64,000 nucleotides of DNA, from NCBI RefSeq assembly GCF_000219535.2, contig NZ_CP007806.1, positions 1,584,501-1,648,500 of the forward strand, read 5' to 3'. This document shows, piece after piece, positions 53,047-61,554 of this stretch (its first letter is position 1; the number at the start of each line of letters is the position of its first letter). Origin of the DNA: Brevibacillus laterosporus LMG 15441. Lineage in GTDB: Bacteria; Bacillota; Bacilli; Brevibacillales; Brevibacillaceae. Made by a program: the position numbers and the translations under genes. Below the pieces are notes generated by a model, which saw nothing but the letters and a program-made list of their open reading frames with translations, searched no databases and had not been told where the DNA came from.

Positions 53047-54365
53047 GCTTCTCCCTCCAAGCTGATGGGATGTCGGCGGAAATAATAGCGGAAGACTAGG
53101 ATTGTTGCGATAGCCATGAACAGATAGATTCCTAAGAATAACAGAAATAGCGCACCTAAGCCCTGTGACTGGGTAGTAGCATCTGCTGTTTTCATCACAC
53201 GATATAAAATCCAAGGCTGACGGCCGGTACATGCGAAAATCCAGCCAGCCTCAATACCTAGCATAGATAAAGGTCCACTTAGGACAAAAATCCACAATAC
53301 CCATCGAGGATAATGAGAATGCTTGAGCCATTTTTTCCAAGCAAAACCGATAAAACCAACAAAAATGAGTGCACCACCAACCAACACCATAAAATTAAAG
53401 AGGGTATGGACAAAGAGTGGAGGCCATTCGTCCCGCGGGAAATCATTTAGCCCTACGACCATCTCATTTGGTGTATTTCCCGCTAGCACACTTAGCAGCC
53501 AAGGAATTTCAAGTCCATATTTTACTTGCTGTGTCGCCTCATCCGTGATTCCACCAATAACAAGAGGAGCATGGGTCTGTGTCTCAAATAAACCCTCTGC
53601 CGCGGCCAATTTTTCTGGTTGATATTGATGTAAATGCTGAGCAGAATCATGTCCATTGATCCCTGTCAGTAAGGAAAATGTACCACCGATGACCAGCCCC
53701 ACTAATAAAGCTTTTTGATGAAAGGCATATTCACGAGACGTTTTATTGACCTTCAGCATTTTATAGGCCGCGATCGATGCAATGACAAACGCACCTGTCA
53801 TATAAGCGGAAACAACGACATGCCCGGCTGTAACAAAAAAGCTAGGGTTAAAAAATGCTTTCCAAGGGTCGACGTCAACCACTTCTCCATTGACTAAATG
53901 AAAGCCGGTCGGAGTCCCTTCAAAGGCGTGAACATTGGTAATGAGCACAGCGGAAGCAGTGGCCCCAATTAAAACAAGTAGTACACTTACAATTCGCATT
54001 TGGGGAGAGAGACGATGTGCTGCATATACATAAATAGATAAAAACAAGGCTTCTAAAAAAAAAGCAAAGATTTCAATTTGGAAGGGGAGAGAGATAACCT
54101 TGCCGACGACTTCCATAAAACCGGGCCATAGTAAGGATAATTGCACACCTGAGATCGTTCCAGAGGGAATAGCGATTCCAAGTAAAATGGCCTGTCCCTT
54201 GGTCCAGCGCTTTGCCATTAGGGAATAGTCGGCGTCCTTTGTGCGCTGATACAACAGCTCTGCGATTAAAATCATTAACGGCAAGCCAACGCCAAGCGAA
54301 GCAAAGATAATATGAAAGCCCATCGTCATACCAAAGGTGCTTCTGGCGATCAGAATTTGATCCAT
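53043..54365 (-). CDS. cydA: Cytochrome bd-type quinol oxidase subunit I
   Basis: 440 aa. Heme ligand His 18 (GFHIIF), quinol-loop/heme region GWIFACTGRQPW and the short Q-loop form typical of Bacillota and cyanide-insensitive-type oxidases. It reduces O2 to water using menaquinol. GGAGAAAGG precedes ATG 54365. The cydC/cydD assembly genes are not next to it. Confidence 0.95.
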   Translation of the reverse strand: MDQILIARSTFGMTMGFHIIFASLGVGLPLMILIAELLYQRTKDADYSLMAKRWTKGQAILLGIAIPSGTISGVQLSLLWPGFMEVVGKVISLPFQIEIFAFFLEALFLSIYVYAAHRLSPQMRIVSVLLVLIGATASAVLITNVHAFEGTPTGFHLVNGEVVDVDPWKAFFNPSFFVTAGHVVVSAYMTGAFVIASIAAYKMLKVNKTSREYAFHQKALLVGLVIGGTFSLLTGINGHDSAQHLHQYQPEKLAAAEGLFETQTHAPLVIGGITDEATQQVKYGLEIPWLLSVLAGNTPNEMVVGLNDFPRDEWPPLFVHTLFNFMVLVGGALIFVGFIGFAWKKWLKHSHYPRWVLWIFVLSGPLSMLGIEAGWIFACTGRQPWILYRVMKTADATTQSQGLGALFLLFLGIYLFMAIATILVFRYYFRRHPISLEGEA

Positions 54366-54473
54366 ATCCCAACAACCTTTCTCCGTAACAAGTTCCTCCT
54401 TACCTTTGCATTTTTTTCCTGTTATTATGCATGAAGGTTGGAAAAAGGCTCCATTTGGCTTTGGGTTAGTTAC

Positions 54474-54502
54474 TTGATTTCTAAAGAAAATCGTGCTACA
54501 AT
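54474..54502 (+). promoter_or_regulatory. Promoter of the tRNA-Leu/tRNA-Gly unit
   Basis: TTGATT (54474-54479), 17-base spacer, TACAAT (54497-54502), 23 bases before tRNA-Leu. Confidence 0.7.
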
Positions 54503-54525
54503 ATTTTTACACAAATCCTAATTTT

Positions 54526-54612
54526 GCGGTCATGGCGGAATTGGCAGACGCGCTAGATTCAGGTTCTAGTGGTGGCAACACCGTGGAGGTTCAAGTCCTC
54601 TTGTCCGCACCA
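54526..54612 (+). tRNA. tRNA-Leu (CAG)
   Basis: 87 bases with a long variable arm. Anticodon stem CTAGA/TCTAG with loop TTCAGGT (anticodon CAG), T arm GGAGG-TTCAAGT-CCTCT-like, encoded CCA. Acceptor GCGGTCA/TGTCCGC has one T-T mismatch. Confidence 0.94.
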
Positions 54613-54621
54613 ATCATATAT

Positions 54622-54695
54622 GCGGGTGTAGTTCAATGGTAGAACTCCAGCCTTCCAAGCTGGTCGCGTGGGTTCGATTCCCATCACCCGCTCCA
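54622..54695 (+). tRNA. tRNA-Gly (TCC)
   Basis: 74 bases with encoded CCA. Acceptor GCGGGTG/CACCCGC, D-arm GTTC/GAAC, loop CTTCCAA (anticodon TCC), T arm GTGGG-TTCGATT-CCCAT. Confidence 0.95.
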
Positions 54696-54710
54696 TAGAT
54701 TTAATTTGTT

Positions 54711-54738
54711 AAAAGTCTTGTATATCAAGGCTTTTTTA
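54711..54738 (+). terminator. Terminator of the tRNA-Leu/Gly unit
   Basis: AAAGTCTTG pairs with CAAGGCTTT (one wobble), followed by Ts. Confidence 0.75.
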
Positions 54739-55060
54739 TTTTTATCTCTCTAGAGTTTCATTTCAATGGTCAAAAAAAGAAAAAATAATTGATTCTTATC
54801 AAAGAGATTAAACAATGCACTAAGGTTTGATTATGAAGTCACCTGCAAAAAGCAAGGTGGCTTTGTCATTTATCAAGATCTAAGATTTTCTGAAAATAAA
54901 TAATGAATCAATCAAATAATTTTTATTATTATTTACAATATTATACATTTAAGGTATTATTATATGAGTCTAATTCTATATTATGTGATTTTTGATATGA
55001 TATTTGGACTATACCGTTATTTTAAAAGGTTAATCTAAATAGTTGAAGGCAGGGGTATAA
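54739..55060. other. AT-rich intergenic stretch before the HTH-TPR gene
   Basis: About 320 bases, markedly AT-rich. I see no gene, clear promoter or terminator. It holds the boundary of the downstream island. Confidence 0.4.
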
Positions 55061-56362
55061 ATGGAAAGAAATAAAACTTTAGTTTATACAACTTTGGGTG
55101 ACCTAATTAAAGAGAAACGTGAAGAATTTGGTTTAACCATTTCAGAACTTGCTAGATTAACAAGTATTAATAAGGGTGTAATCTCTAAATTAGAAAGTGG
55201 GGAAACCAAACGACCCGAATTAAAAACAATCAGGTCTATAACTGAAGTTTTGAAACTACCCTATACAGACATTGTTCAGGAGTATGCTAAGATTGAAAAA
55301 CGTGTTGAAGTTTTATTTGATCTTATGATTGAATCAATCGAAATCTCGCAATTTCAATTGATTCCTCATGTAGCTCAAAAAATTCTTGAGTCTCCTTCTG
55401 AAGAAACATATAAAGCATTGGAACGTCTTTATAATCTTACTTCCACAATCAAGAATAATGATGAAGTAAAACGGTTACTTTACTGTGTTATTATAAAATA
55501 TGCTAGACAGCATGGCGTACCAATGTATATAGCTAGAGGGCTATTTCAACAATACATAATTGAGAGAGAAGATTTAAAAAGACTTGAAAAAACATTTCAA
55601 ACCGGAGAAGAAATTTTACACTATGTTGACTTTTTATCCGATGAGGAACAAATTATTTTTTATTATCGAATGGCTCTTCATGCACATAATATAAAAAAAT
55701 ACGAAAAATGTATTGAATTGGGTCAAACAGGGATGAAAATGGACCTAACAATCAATACTCTTAAAGAGAGTGTTGCATTAGCAATGTGTAACTCTTACGC
55801 AATCCTCGAAGACTACGAAAGTTTTAATGCACATCTAGATGTGTGCGAAAAAAAGGGTTATCGTTTTATAATTGAATGTATAAAATATTACAGAGCGATC
55901 ATTCTTTATAAAACAGGACAACATCATGAAGCTATTCCATTGCTTACAGAATGTGTAGAAGAGGTTGAAGGTAACAGACGATTGCACCGCCTTAATATGC
56001 TTTTAGAAGCATTATTTGAGATAAAAAATTCCCAATTAATTGGGGAACTGATAAAGTCTCAAGAAAAGCACTTCCCACTACATGTAGTTACACCTTATCA
56101 ACATGCTCAATTAGGTAAGTATTATAGGTTTAAAGGTACTTATCTTATTGAAAATGGGCAGTTTGACGTCGGTATTGAATCATATTTAAAAAGCATATCC
56201 TTTTATGCTAGGATTGGATCATATCAAGACATAATTGAATGTTCTAAGGATATTTTTTATTATCATGCTTTTTTTCAGAAAAAAACGGAAATTGAAATTG
56301 CGGAAAGATTAAATGAATTGTATAGTACTGTTACATTAAAAGAAAGGAGAGGGGTTTTATGA
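55061..56362 (+). CDS. RRNPP-type regulator: XRE HTH plus TPR-like peptide-sensing domain
   Basis: 433 aa. N-terminal XRE helix-turn-helix (about 12-70: GDLIKEKREEFGLTISELAR, INKGVISKLESGETKRPELK) followed by about 350 residues of helical TPR-like repeats (for example KALERLYNLTSTIK, MALHAHNIKKYEKCIELGQT, YYRAIILYKTGQHHEAIPLL). This is the layout of PlcR/AimR/Rgg-type receptors that bind a re-imported signal peptide. A small exported peptide gene overlaps its stop. AT-rich compared with neighbours. Only a modest site before ATG 55061. Confidence 0.85.
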   Translation: MERNKTLVYTTLGDLIKEKREEFGLTISELARLTSINKGVISKLESGETKRPELKTIRSITEVLKLPYTDIVQEYAKIEKRVEVLFDLMIESIEISQFQLIPHVAQKILESPSEETYKALERLYNLTSTIKNNDEVKRLLYCVIIKYARQHGVPMYIARGLFQQYIIEREDLKRLEKTFQTGEEILHYVDFLSDEEQIIFYYRMALHAHNIKKYEKCIELGQTGMKMDLTINTLKESVALAMCNSYAILEDYESFNAHLDVCEKKGYRFIIECIKYYRAIILYKTGQHHEAIPLLTECVEEVEGNRRLHRLNMLLEALFEIKNSQLIGELIKSQEKHFPLHVVTPYQHAQLGKYYRFKGTYLIENGQFDVGIESYLKSISFYARIGSYQDIIECSKDIFYYHAFFQKKTEIEIAERLNELYSTVTLKERRGVL

Positions 56363-56499
56363 AAAAACTTGTGATAGTCTCTGTAGTCTTTTCCAGTATT
56401 CTATCTTCATTTGTATTTATTGATATGGATAATTGTTCAGAAAAGGAATATGCGTCCTATCAAAGTATTCAAGTGTTTTTTGAAGACCCTGGGCATTAA
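56359..56499 (+). CDS. 46-aa exported peptide, probable signal precursor (Phr-like)
   Basis: ATG 56359 overlaps the stop of the HTH-TPR gene (ATGA) and has AAGGAGAGGGG upstream. Lys-Lys start, hydrophobic signal segment (LVIVSVVFSSILSSFVFI), then a short polar tail ending SYQSIQVFFEDPGH. Size, layout and position match pro-signalling peptides of the RRNPP systems, whose mature 5-8-residue peptide comes from the C-terminal end. A terminator follows. Confidence 0.8.
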   Translation: MKKLVIVSVVFSSILSSFVFIDMDNCSEKEYASYQSIQVFFEDPGH

Positions 56500-56516
56500 T
56501 CATGTGAAGTTTCTCC

Positions 56517-56556
56517 AAAGGGTACCACACTTTTTAAAGAGTGGTACCCTTTTTAT
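56517..56556 (+). terminator. Terminator of the regulator/peptide operon
   Basis: AAAGGGTACCAC pairs with GTGGTACCCTTT around a loop, followed by Ts. Confidence 0.9.
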
Positions 56557-56673
56557 TATAGTAATGTGCGAATTATGTAATAATTTGTCTGATGTTTCTT
56601 AATTACAAAAAATACAATCCGAAGAAACGATTGGTAAGATTCAGATAACAAAGAATAGGAGGTGCTTGTATTA

Positions 56674-56742
56674 GTGTTTATAGAACTAATTAGGGACATA
56701 TTTTTTCACCTGTTTGAAGAAATAATGTCCCTTCCCCCTTAA
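56674..56742 (+). CDS. Possible 22-aa amphipathic peptide
   Basis: AGGAGG lies about 10 bases before GTG 56674. The peptide MFIELIRDIFFHLFEEIMSL(PP) would form an amphipathic helix. The same DNA forms a hairpin (AGGGACAT at 56693-56700 with ATGTCCCT), so it may be an RNA structure instead. It is the only frame between the regulator operon and the peptidase gene. Confidence 0.35.
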   Translation: MFIELIRDIFFHLFEEIMSLPP

Positions 56743-56825
56743 TATTGAAAAACTTTTTTCCTACTATTTAATATTAATAGAGATCTAACTAAACTATTTT
56801 CAAATGTCGAGGAAGGATGGGAATT

Positions 56826-57608
56826 GTGGCTATTAAAAAGAAATTAGCAGTTAAACTATTATTGACAACCTCACTTGCGAGTCTACTAATTACTCCACCA
56901 GTATTTGCAGAAGGAACTGGAGATAACCAAACGCCTACCGATGATATTAAAACACAAGAACAAATCGATGCTCTTGAAGAAAAGGAAGGAGATTTGGAAG
57001 AATTTTTTCGAAATAAGTATAAAGAAATCAGTCGTGAGGACATTCACGAACTATCAACATCAGAAATCCAACGAATTTTTAGAGAGGATGAAAAAGTAAG
57101 GGATATTATTGGCATTAAAGGATTTGAACAAGAAACTAGTTACTGGTGCGGTCCTGCTACAGTTAAACAAGTTCTTCATTATATCAATGGAAGTTCAAAA
57201 AGTCAGAAGTCTTATGCAAAGGAGCTTGGGACTACAACTGACGGTACGGACTTTTCGTTAATTGATGATGTTCTTAACGACAATCAGAGTAAAAATAAGT
57301 ATGTTTACACAACTCATGATTCTGATCAAAAATATAAGTTTTTAGATAAGATTGAATACGGAATAGAACATGATTATCCAGTAGTATTGGATCTTTCTAT
57401 TAAACCTGAGTATATGCCCCTCTATAAAAAGGCTGTAAAAGGTCATATATTAAATGCCTCTGGATATGATTGGAGAGATTGGGAGCTAAGATTGACTGAC
57501 CCTTTTGACCAAGGTGGGAGGGGTGTAACATTAGGTAATACATGGCATCCTGCTGATGGGGTTTGGAAAGCAAATCAAAATCATTTTAGAAGTGCAGTCA
57601 TTTGGTAA
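56826..57608 (+). CDS. Secreted C39-like cysteine peptidase
   Basis: About 260 aa. Signal peptide ending PPVFAEG, an acidic helical pro-region (about 30-95), then a papain-like C39 domain: catalytic Cys in SYWCGPATVKQVLHY, His in KGHILNASGYD and Asp in LTDPFD. GAGGAAGG favours GTG 56826 (8-base gap); ATG 56817 is closer. It lies downstream of the signalling pair and might process an exported peptide or act on the cell surface. Confidence 0.83.
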   Translation: MAIKKKLAVKLLLTTSLASLLITPPVFAEGTGDNQTPTDDIKTQEQIDALEEKEGDLEEFFRNKYKEISREDIHELSTSEIQRIFREDEKVRDIIGIKGFEQETSYWCGPATVKQVLHYINGSSKSQKSYAKELGTTTDGTDFSLIDDVLNDNQSKNKYVYTTHDSDQKYKFLDKIEYGIEHDYPVVLDLSIKPEYMPLYKKAVKGHILNASGYDWRDWELRLTDPFDQGGRGVTLGNTWHPADGVWKANQNHFRSAVIW

Positions 57609-57610
57609 TA

Positions 57611-57643
57611 GACATCCTTGGGGCTTATTAGCCTCAAGGATGT
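57611..57643 (+). terminator. Hairpin between peptidase and lipoprotein genes
   Basis: ACATCCTTG pairs with CAAGGATGT, with GGC/GCC inside. No T-run, so it may attenuate or protect RNA ends rather than terminate fully. Confidence 0.5.
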
Positions 57644-57667
57644 AAACTTATTTAACAGAGGTGAAAG

Positions 57668-58870
57668 ATGAATAAATTTATTAAAATATGCCTGCTGTTG
57701 ACCGTAATGTTAGTTTCTGCTTGTAGTGAACGTACTATCAATACAAAAGACAATATTGAACAGAAACAATCATCTATATCACTCCCAGAAAACAAGTCTG
57801 AGTTCATGAAGAAGTCCGACGTAATGTTCTCAGATGATAAAGCCACTCTTTCTTCACAAGAAAATGATAAATTGATTCTACCTTTTAAAATTAGAACTTA
57901 TGATTTAAGAAGAGACTCGGTTGAAGGTGTTTCAGTTGCCCCAGAATATGTGAACGAAGACATAATTGCTTTTGACACATTAGATGCAAAAGAGGAGTAT
58001 TCTTTTGTAGGAACTTATAATAAAAAAAGCAAGGTTTATAAAAAAATTTATGTAGCCCCAAAAGGGAAGATTACTAATTCTCTAACTGGTATTAATAAAT
58101 CATTATATTGGGTCGAATATGATAGTGGCTTAAATAATGAACTTCATTGGAGTATCATTGCATATAATTTGTCAAGTACAACTAAAAAAATAATAAAATC
58201 AGGAATAACTAAGAATGAAACCGACCCTCCTATTTTAGGGGTATCAAATGGGCACATTACTTGGATAGAATACGACTTTCTGAACGAGAAAGTCATAAGT
58301 AAAATCGTTTCCTATAATCCGACAACAGGAAAAGAAGAGGTTATTGCAGCAGTTGAATTAGATGAATCGAATGGAAGAAATGGAGTATTTTTTGCTTCAA
58401 TGAATGCTGTAGATGAAGGCTTTATTGTACATCAGTCAATTTTTGATAAGATCAATAGCACAAAAAAATACCGAGTTTCTTTTTACCCTAATCAAAATAA
58501 TACTCACCCTTTGCATTTGTTAGAGAAGGATAGGGTTATTGATTATACGGTAGGGGGGAATTGGTTTGTATGGACAGAGGAAGGTGCGATATTTATTGCT
58601 TCATTGAAAGATGGCAGAATTAAGTACAGATTCGATAGTGAGAGTAGAAAATTGACAAATGATACACCTGTAATTAAAAATAATTTTCTTTTCTATAGAT
58701 ATGCAATAAATCAAATATTTGTGGTTGATTTAAACACTGGTCAACGAATGCCTATTTCTTCTAATCAGACTCTTACAAGTAAGTTGTATAAATCAGGCAG
58801 GTTTATTTCTTTCGCTCTTGATGACGACGAAAAAAATAAAGATGTGATAAAGATGTATGTTCTTGAGTGA
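57668..58870 (+). CDS. Lipoprotein, probable beta-propeller, unknown
   Basis: 400 aa with lipobox LVSAC (Cys 19), a polar linker (about 20-70), then repeated strands such as SLYWVEYDSG, GHITWIEYDF, GNWFVWTEEGAIFIASL and NNFLFYRYAINQIFVVDLNTG, a propeller-like pattern. It would sit on the outer face of the membrane. AGAGGTG precedes ATG 57668. It is probably in an operon with the C39 peptidase (60 bases apart). Confidence 0.75.
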   Translation: MNKFIKICLLLTVMLVSACSERTINTKDNIEQKQSSISLPENKSEFMKKSDVMFSDDKATLSSQENDKLILPFKIRTYDLRRDSVEGVSVAPEYVNEDIIAFDTLDAKEEYSFVGTYNKKSKVYKKIYVAPKGKITNSLTGINKSLYWVEYDSGLNNELHWSIIAYNLSSTTKKIIKSGITKNETDPPILGVSNGHITWIEYDFLNEKVISKIVSYNPTTGKEEVIAAVELDESNGRNGVFFASMNAVDEGFIVHQSIFDKINSTKKYRVSFYPNQNNTHPLHLLEKDRVIDYTVGGNWFVWTEEGAIFIASLKDGRIKYRFDSESRKLTNDTPVIKNNFLFYRYAINQIFVVDLNTGQRMPISSNQTLTSKLYKSGRFISFALDDDEKNKDVIKMYVLE

Positions 58871-59017
58871 TGTTTATTAATTTAGCCAAAATATTTCTAA
58901 CTGGGAAAACTGAGATGACAGGGCGGTCAAGGTAAAATATTTGTAATAAGGCAAATGGAGGCATCTATTGGTGTCTCCTTTTCGGGTAGTTTATTCAAAA
59001 TAACAGGAAGGTAAAGA

Positions 59018-59353
59018 ATGATGCGGTAATTCATATTAATAATAAACATGTTCATACTGACTTCTTGCGGAAATCAGGCGGTATAAACTAACCATGCAAC
59101 AAATACGACATTAGTACATCTTTTTAACTATGGGTACTCTGTTTCTTTATTTAACTTTGGCGAGTAAACAAGCTTTTCTAAGATTAAAAATAAGGATGAT
59201 ATTCCATATATTAATGGAATGGTTGAAACTTATTTGATCAATAATTCGCAGTTTATGGTGTCAATGGTTGTTTCGAGCGATAAAAGAGATGATAGTAAAG
59301 TGATTGAACGTATTTTCAAGGAGTCTTTTCTTGTCAGCATCCTCATTAATTAA
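59018..59353 (+). pseudogene. Small lipoprotein gene with three in-frame TAA codons
   Basis: AGGAAGG precedes ATG 59018. The frame stays in phase for 111 codons to TAA 59351-59353 but has TAA at codons 4, 23 and 51. Reading through gives a lipoprotein signal (ILIINMFILTSC) and a plausible C-terminus (YINGMVETYLINNSQFMVSM, SKVIERIFKESFLVSIL). I count this as nonsense-inactivated. It overlaps the XRE pseudogene at its end. Confidence 0.6.
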
Positions 59354-59698
59354 TGCCATGATTTTTTGGGTAATAAATATCGTTCAGCTTTGATACAACA
59401 TATGTAAAATTCAGCCGTTTTAATAGGGGACATTTTTCCCGATTCATTAAAACAATCCCCTAAAAACTCCTCAAAAAAAGTATCTTCTTGCAAATCTAAA
59501 GCTTGAGTAACAGCGAGTAATTGAGCAAGGGTTATTTTTTTTTGCCTATTGTTAAGGATTTGACTGATGGTGACTGAATCAATTTCAGTTGCTAAAACAA
59601 GATCTTTTTGTTTCCATCCCTTGCGATCAAGTGCCTTCTTGTAAACGTTGGCGCAATTCTATTTGGGCAATCTGATAGTTGTATTCCAAGACGTGCAT
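59350..59698 (-). pseudogene. XRE-family regulator with a frameshift
   Basis: AGGAGG then ATG 59698 (MHVLEYNYQIAQIELRQ), then a one-base shift near GCGCC (about 59653). The other frame continues YKKALDRKGWKQKDLVLATE, DSVTISQILNNRQKKITLAQ and LLAVTQALDLQEDTFFEEFL to the stop at 59350-59352. The HTH is complete across the shift. Without the shift it would be about 115 aa. Confidence 0.7.
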
Positions 59699-59798
59699 TA
59701 AACCTATCCTCCTTCTATTTTTTGTGAAAATAAGGAGATTAATTTACCACATCATACTTTAAATAGATTGGGTATATAAAAATTAAGACAAATAATGG

Positions 59799-59814
59799 AT
59801 ATTTTTAAAAATAT
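59799..59814. promoter_or_regulatory. 16-bp perfect palindrome
   Basis: ATATTTTTAAAAATAT lies between the two XRE genes. It could be an operator; AT-rich palindromes also arise by chance. Confidence 0.35.
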
Positions 59815-59873
59815 TAAGTACCTATAGATTCTTAAATACCGCAGGAGAGAGTAGAAAATCTACTCATCAATGC

Positions 59874-60116
59874 CTATTGTTCCCATTCCCATTCGTAGAG
59901 GTGTTCCATTCGGAAGTTTGGCATGTACATCTGAATGATGGAAGTAATGGAATACATAGCTTCTGGAGACATCAGTTTGGTATTAGTCGCATAATGCGAG
60001 ATCATTCTAGCTGAATAACCTGTTCGTCTCGCTAACTCTGCTTGTTTCATACCAATAAGATTCAGAACGGGTTGTAATAGGCATTTTCCACGTATGTAAG
60101 ATGCCATTACATTCAT
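59874..60116 (-). CDS. Small XRE-family HTH protein
   Basis: 80 aa with a Cro-like HTH (LNLIGMKQAELARRTGYSARMISHYATNTKLMSPEAM) and an acidic, Trp-rich end YEWEWEQ. AGGGA precedes ATG 60116; ATG 60107 is the alternative. It lies at the end of the AT-rich island and looks phage-derived. Confidence 0.7.
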   Translation of the reverse strand: MNVMASYIRGKCLLQPVLNLIGMKQAELARRTGYSARMISHYATNTKLMSPEAMYSITSIIQMYMPNFRMEHLYEWEWEQ

Positions 60117-60845
60117 TCCCTATAGGTTTATATTTTGGCTTTTGTTTGAATCAGGGTGTTTACCATTTCATCTAGTGATAAACTTCTGTTTTCAGAAAAC
60201 TAGATAAGAGGTCTTTGGAAGTCACACTGCAATCTATTCCTGACTAGAAAGGAATGTATTAGAGAATAGATGGTTTAAGAAAGATCATTATTCTATTGAG
60301 ATTAGTATATTACGTAATTTGTCATTACGAAACTGACATTTTACAATTTGTGCAAATGTTTATTGTGATGACGATCTCTGAAGCAAATCACCCGCTTGTT
60401 ACACTAGTCAATCGGGGCACGCAGTTGCTGATGGGCAATCTTTTAAAAATATAAGAATGGGGGATTAGAGTTAAAGAGAAAGCAATCATTTAGGGATAGA
60501 GAAGGGATTGCACTAGCATTTTTATAAAAGAGAAGGGAGATAAACGAATGGTAGGGGGGATGGTAGTTTGGCGGATTTTAACTATAACTTATGAGGTGGA
60601 GCATTGGCTTTTTATTGGAGTATCTGTTTAGGGATTAGATTTATAAAGAAGACCAAAAATGAATGGTGGTGAAAAACAGAAAATGATCGAGATATCCATA
60701 GAACAAAAAACTCAAATGAATAGAGCTTTGATTTGAATGGCAATACAAACAAAGAGAGTAGCTATCAATGCTTGCTGATTTTTTCCGCTGATGTCGATTT
60801 AACTCAGAAATTCGGGGTAAAAAGAGATAGAAGAGTAAACAAAAA
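60117..60845. other. Long intergenic stretch, no gene seen
   Basis: About 730 bases without a believable gene. Frames on either strand are short or lack ribosome sites. The composition resembles decayed DNA at the edge of the island. Confidence 0.45.
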
Positions 60846-60929
60846 TTGAAACGAAATGGGCTCCTCATACGTATGGATATATATAATACTACCGGAGTAG
60901 GAATTCTGGTTGAAAGCGAGGGACATAAG

Positions 60930-61040
60930 GTGGAAGATAAAAAGAAAATTCGCCACATGTTATTCTTCACTGGTTCATTCGGGTTTGCTGTCTTCGCTAT
61001 GGTTGTTGTCACCGAGATTATTCGTGTCTCCATGCACTAG
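60930..61040 (+). CDS. Short single-span membrane protein
   Basis: GTG 60930 has GAGGGA 6-7 bases upstream and gives 36 aa: a basic start (EDKKKIRHM) and one helix (LFFTGSFGFAVFAMVVVTEI). The frame is open to TTG 60846 (64 aa). A strong terminator follows, which supports a transcribed gene. No family recognised. Confidence 0.5.
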   Translation: MEDKKKIRHMLFFTGSFGFAVFAMVVVTEIIRVSMH

Positions 61041-61091
61041 TCTCATACTCAAAAAGCGGATATCGAACGTAAAAGTGACTCGGATAGAAAG

Positions 61092-61120
61092 AGAGGCGGC
61101 CATTACGGCCGTCTTTTTTT
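61092..61120 (+). terminator. Intrinsic terminator
   Basis: AGGCGGCC pairs with GGCCGTCT (one wobble), followed by eight Ts. Confidence 0.88.
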
Positions 61121-61158
61121 TATATGAAATCTATATTTTTCGACAATATGTAATTATT

Positions 61159-61266
61159 TGTGGATAATTCAAAAAAGAAATCCACAAGAGTATATATACA
61201 TTTATACATCTTTTGCACAATTACCCCACAGGCTATCAACAGGATTTCCACAGCACTTGTGGATAT
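61159..61266. promoter_or_regulatory. DnaA-box cluster upstream of sda
   Basis: TGTGGATAA at 61159-61167 is a perfect DnaA box on the minus strand. TGTGGATAT at 61258-61266 has one mismatch; AAATCCACA (61178-61186) and ATTTCCACA (61244-61252) have two each. The last two lie just before the sda -35 box. Confidence 0.75.
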
Positions 61267-61274
61267 CGGAACGA

Positions 61275-61303
61275 TTGTTCGTTGTTTTATTAGCTGATAC
61301 AAT
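61275..61303 (+). promoter_or_regulatory. sda promoter
   Basis: TTGTTC (61275-61280), 17-base spacer, TACAAT (61298-61303). DnaA boxes end 9 bases before the -35 box. Confidence 0.65.
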
Positions 61304-61333
61304 ACGGTATAGAATAAAAGGGAGGTGACAAGC

Positions 61334-61465
61334 GTGAGATACTTAAGTGATACGATGTTGATAGAAGTATATCAACGTGCAGTCGCCCTTCATCTCGATG
61401 CCGATTTTATTTTCTTGGTAGAAGCTGAAATGGCGCGTAGGAAACTCTCTTTTCAAAGTGCTTAA
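61334..61465 (+). CDS. sda: Sporulation inhibitor Sda
   Basis: 43 aa from GTG 61334, with GGGAGGTG 7-8 bases upstream. The sequence LSDTMLIEVYQRAVALHLDA and FIFLVEAEMARRKL follows the two-helix hairpin of B. subtilis Sda (46 aa), which blocks autophosphorylation of the sporulation kinase KinA. In B. subtilis, sda is switched on by DnaA when replication is disturbed; the DnaA boxes here fit that control. Confidence 0.9.
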   Translation: MRYLSDTMLIEVYQRAVALHLDADFIFLVEAEMARRKLSFQSA

Positions 61466-61517
61466 GTCATGTAGGTATTAGACTTACAAACATAAACTAG
61501 AAAACGGGCAAATCGAG

Positions 61518-61553
61518 ATAGCCACCCTATGGAAGGGTGGCACTTATTTTTTG
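61518..61553 (+). terminator. Terminator of sda
   Basis: GCCACCCT pairs with AGGGTGGC around 5 bases, followed by ACTTATTTTTT. Confidence 0.82.
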
Positions 61554-61554
61554 C

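Noticed and set aside
60641-61033. 130-aa minus-strand frame
   Set aside because: No ribosome site, odd composition, and it lies opposite a small gene that has a site and a terminator.
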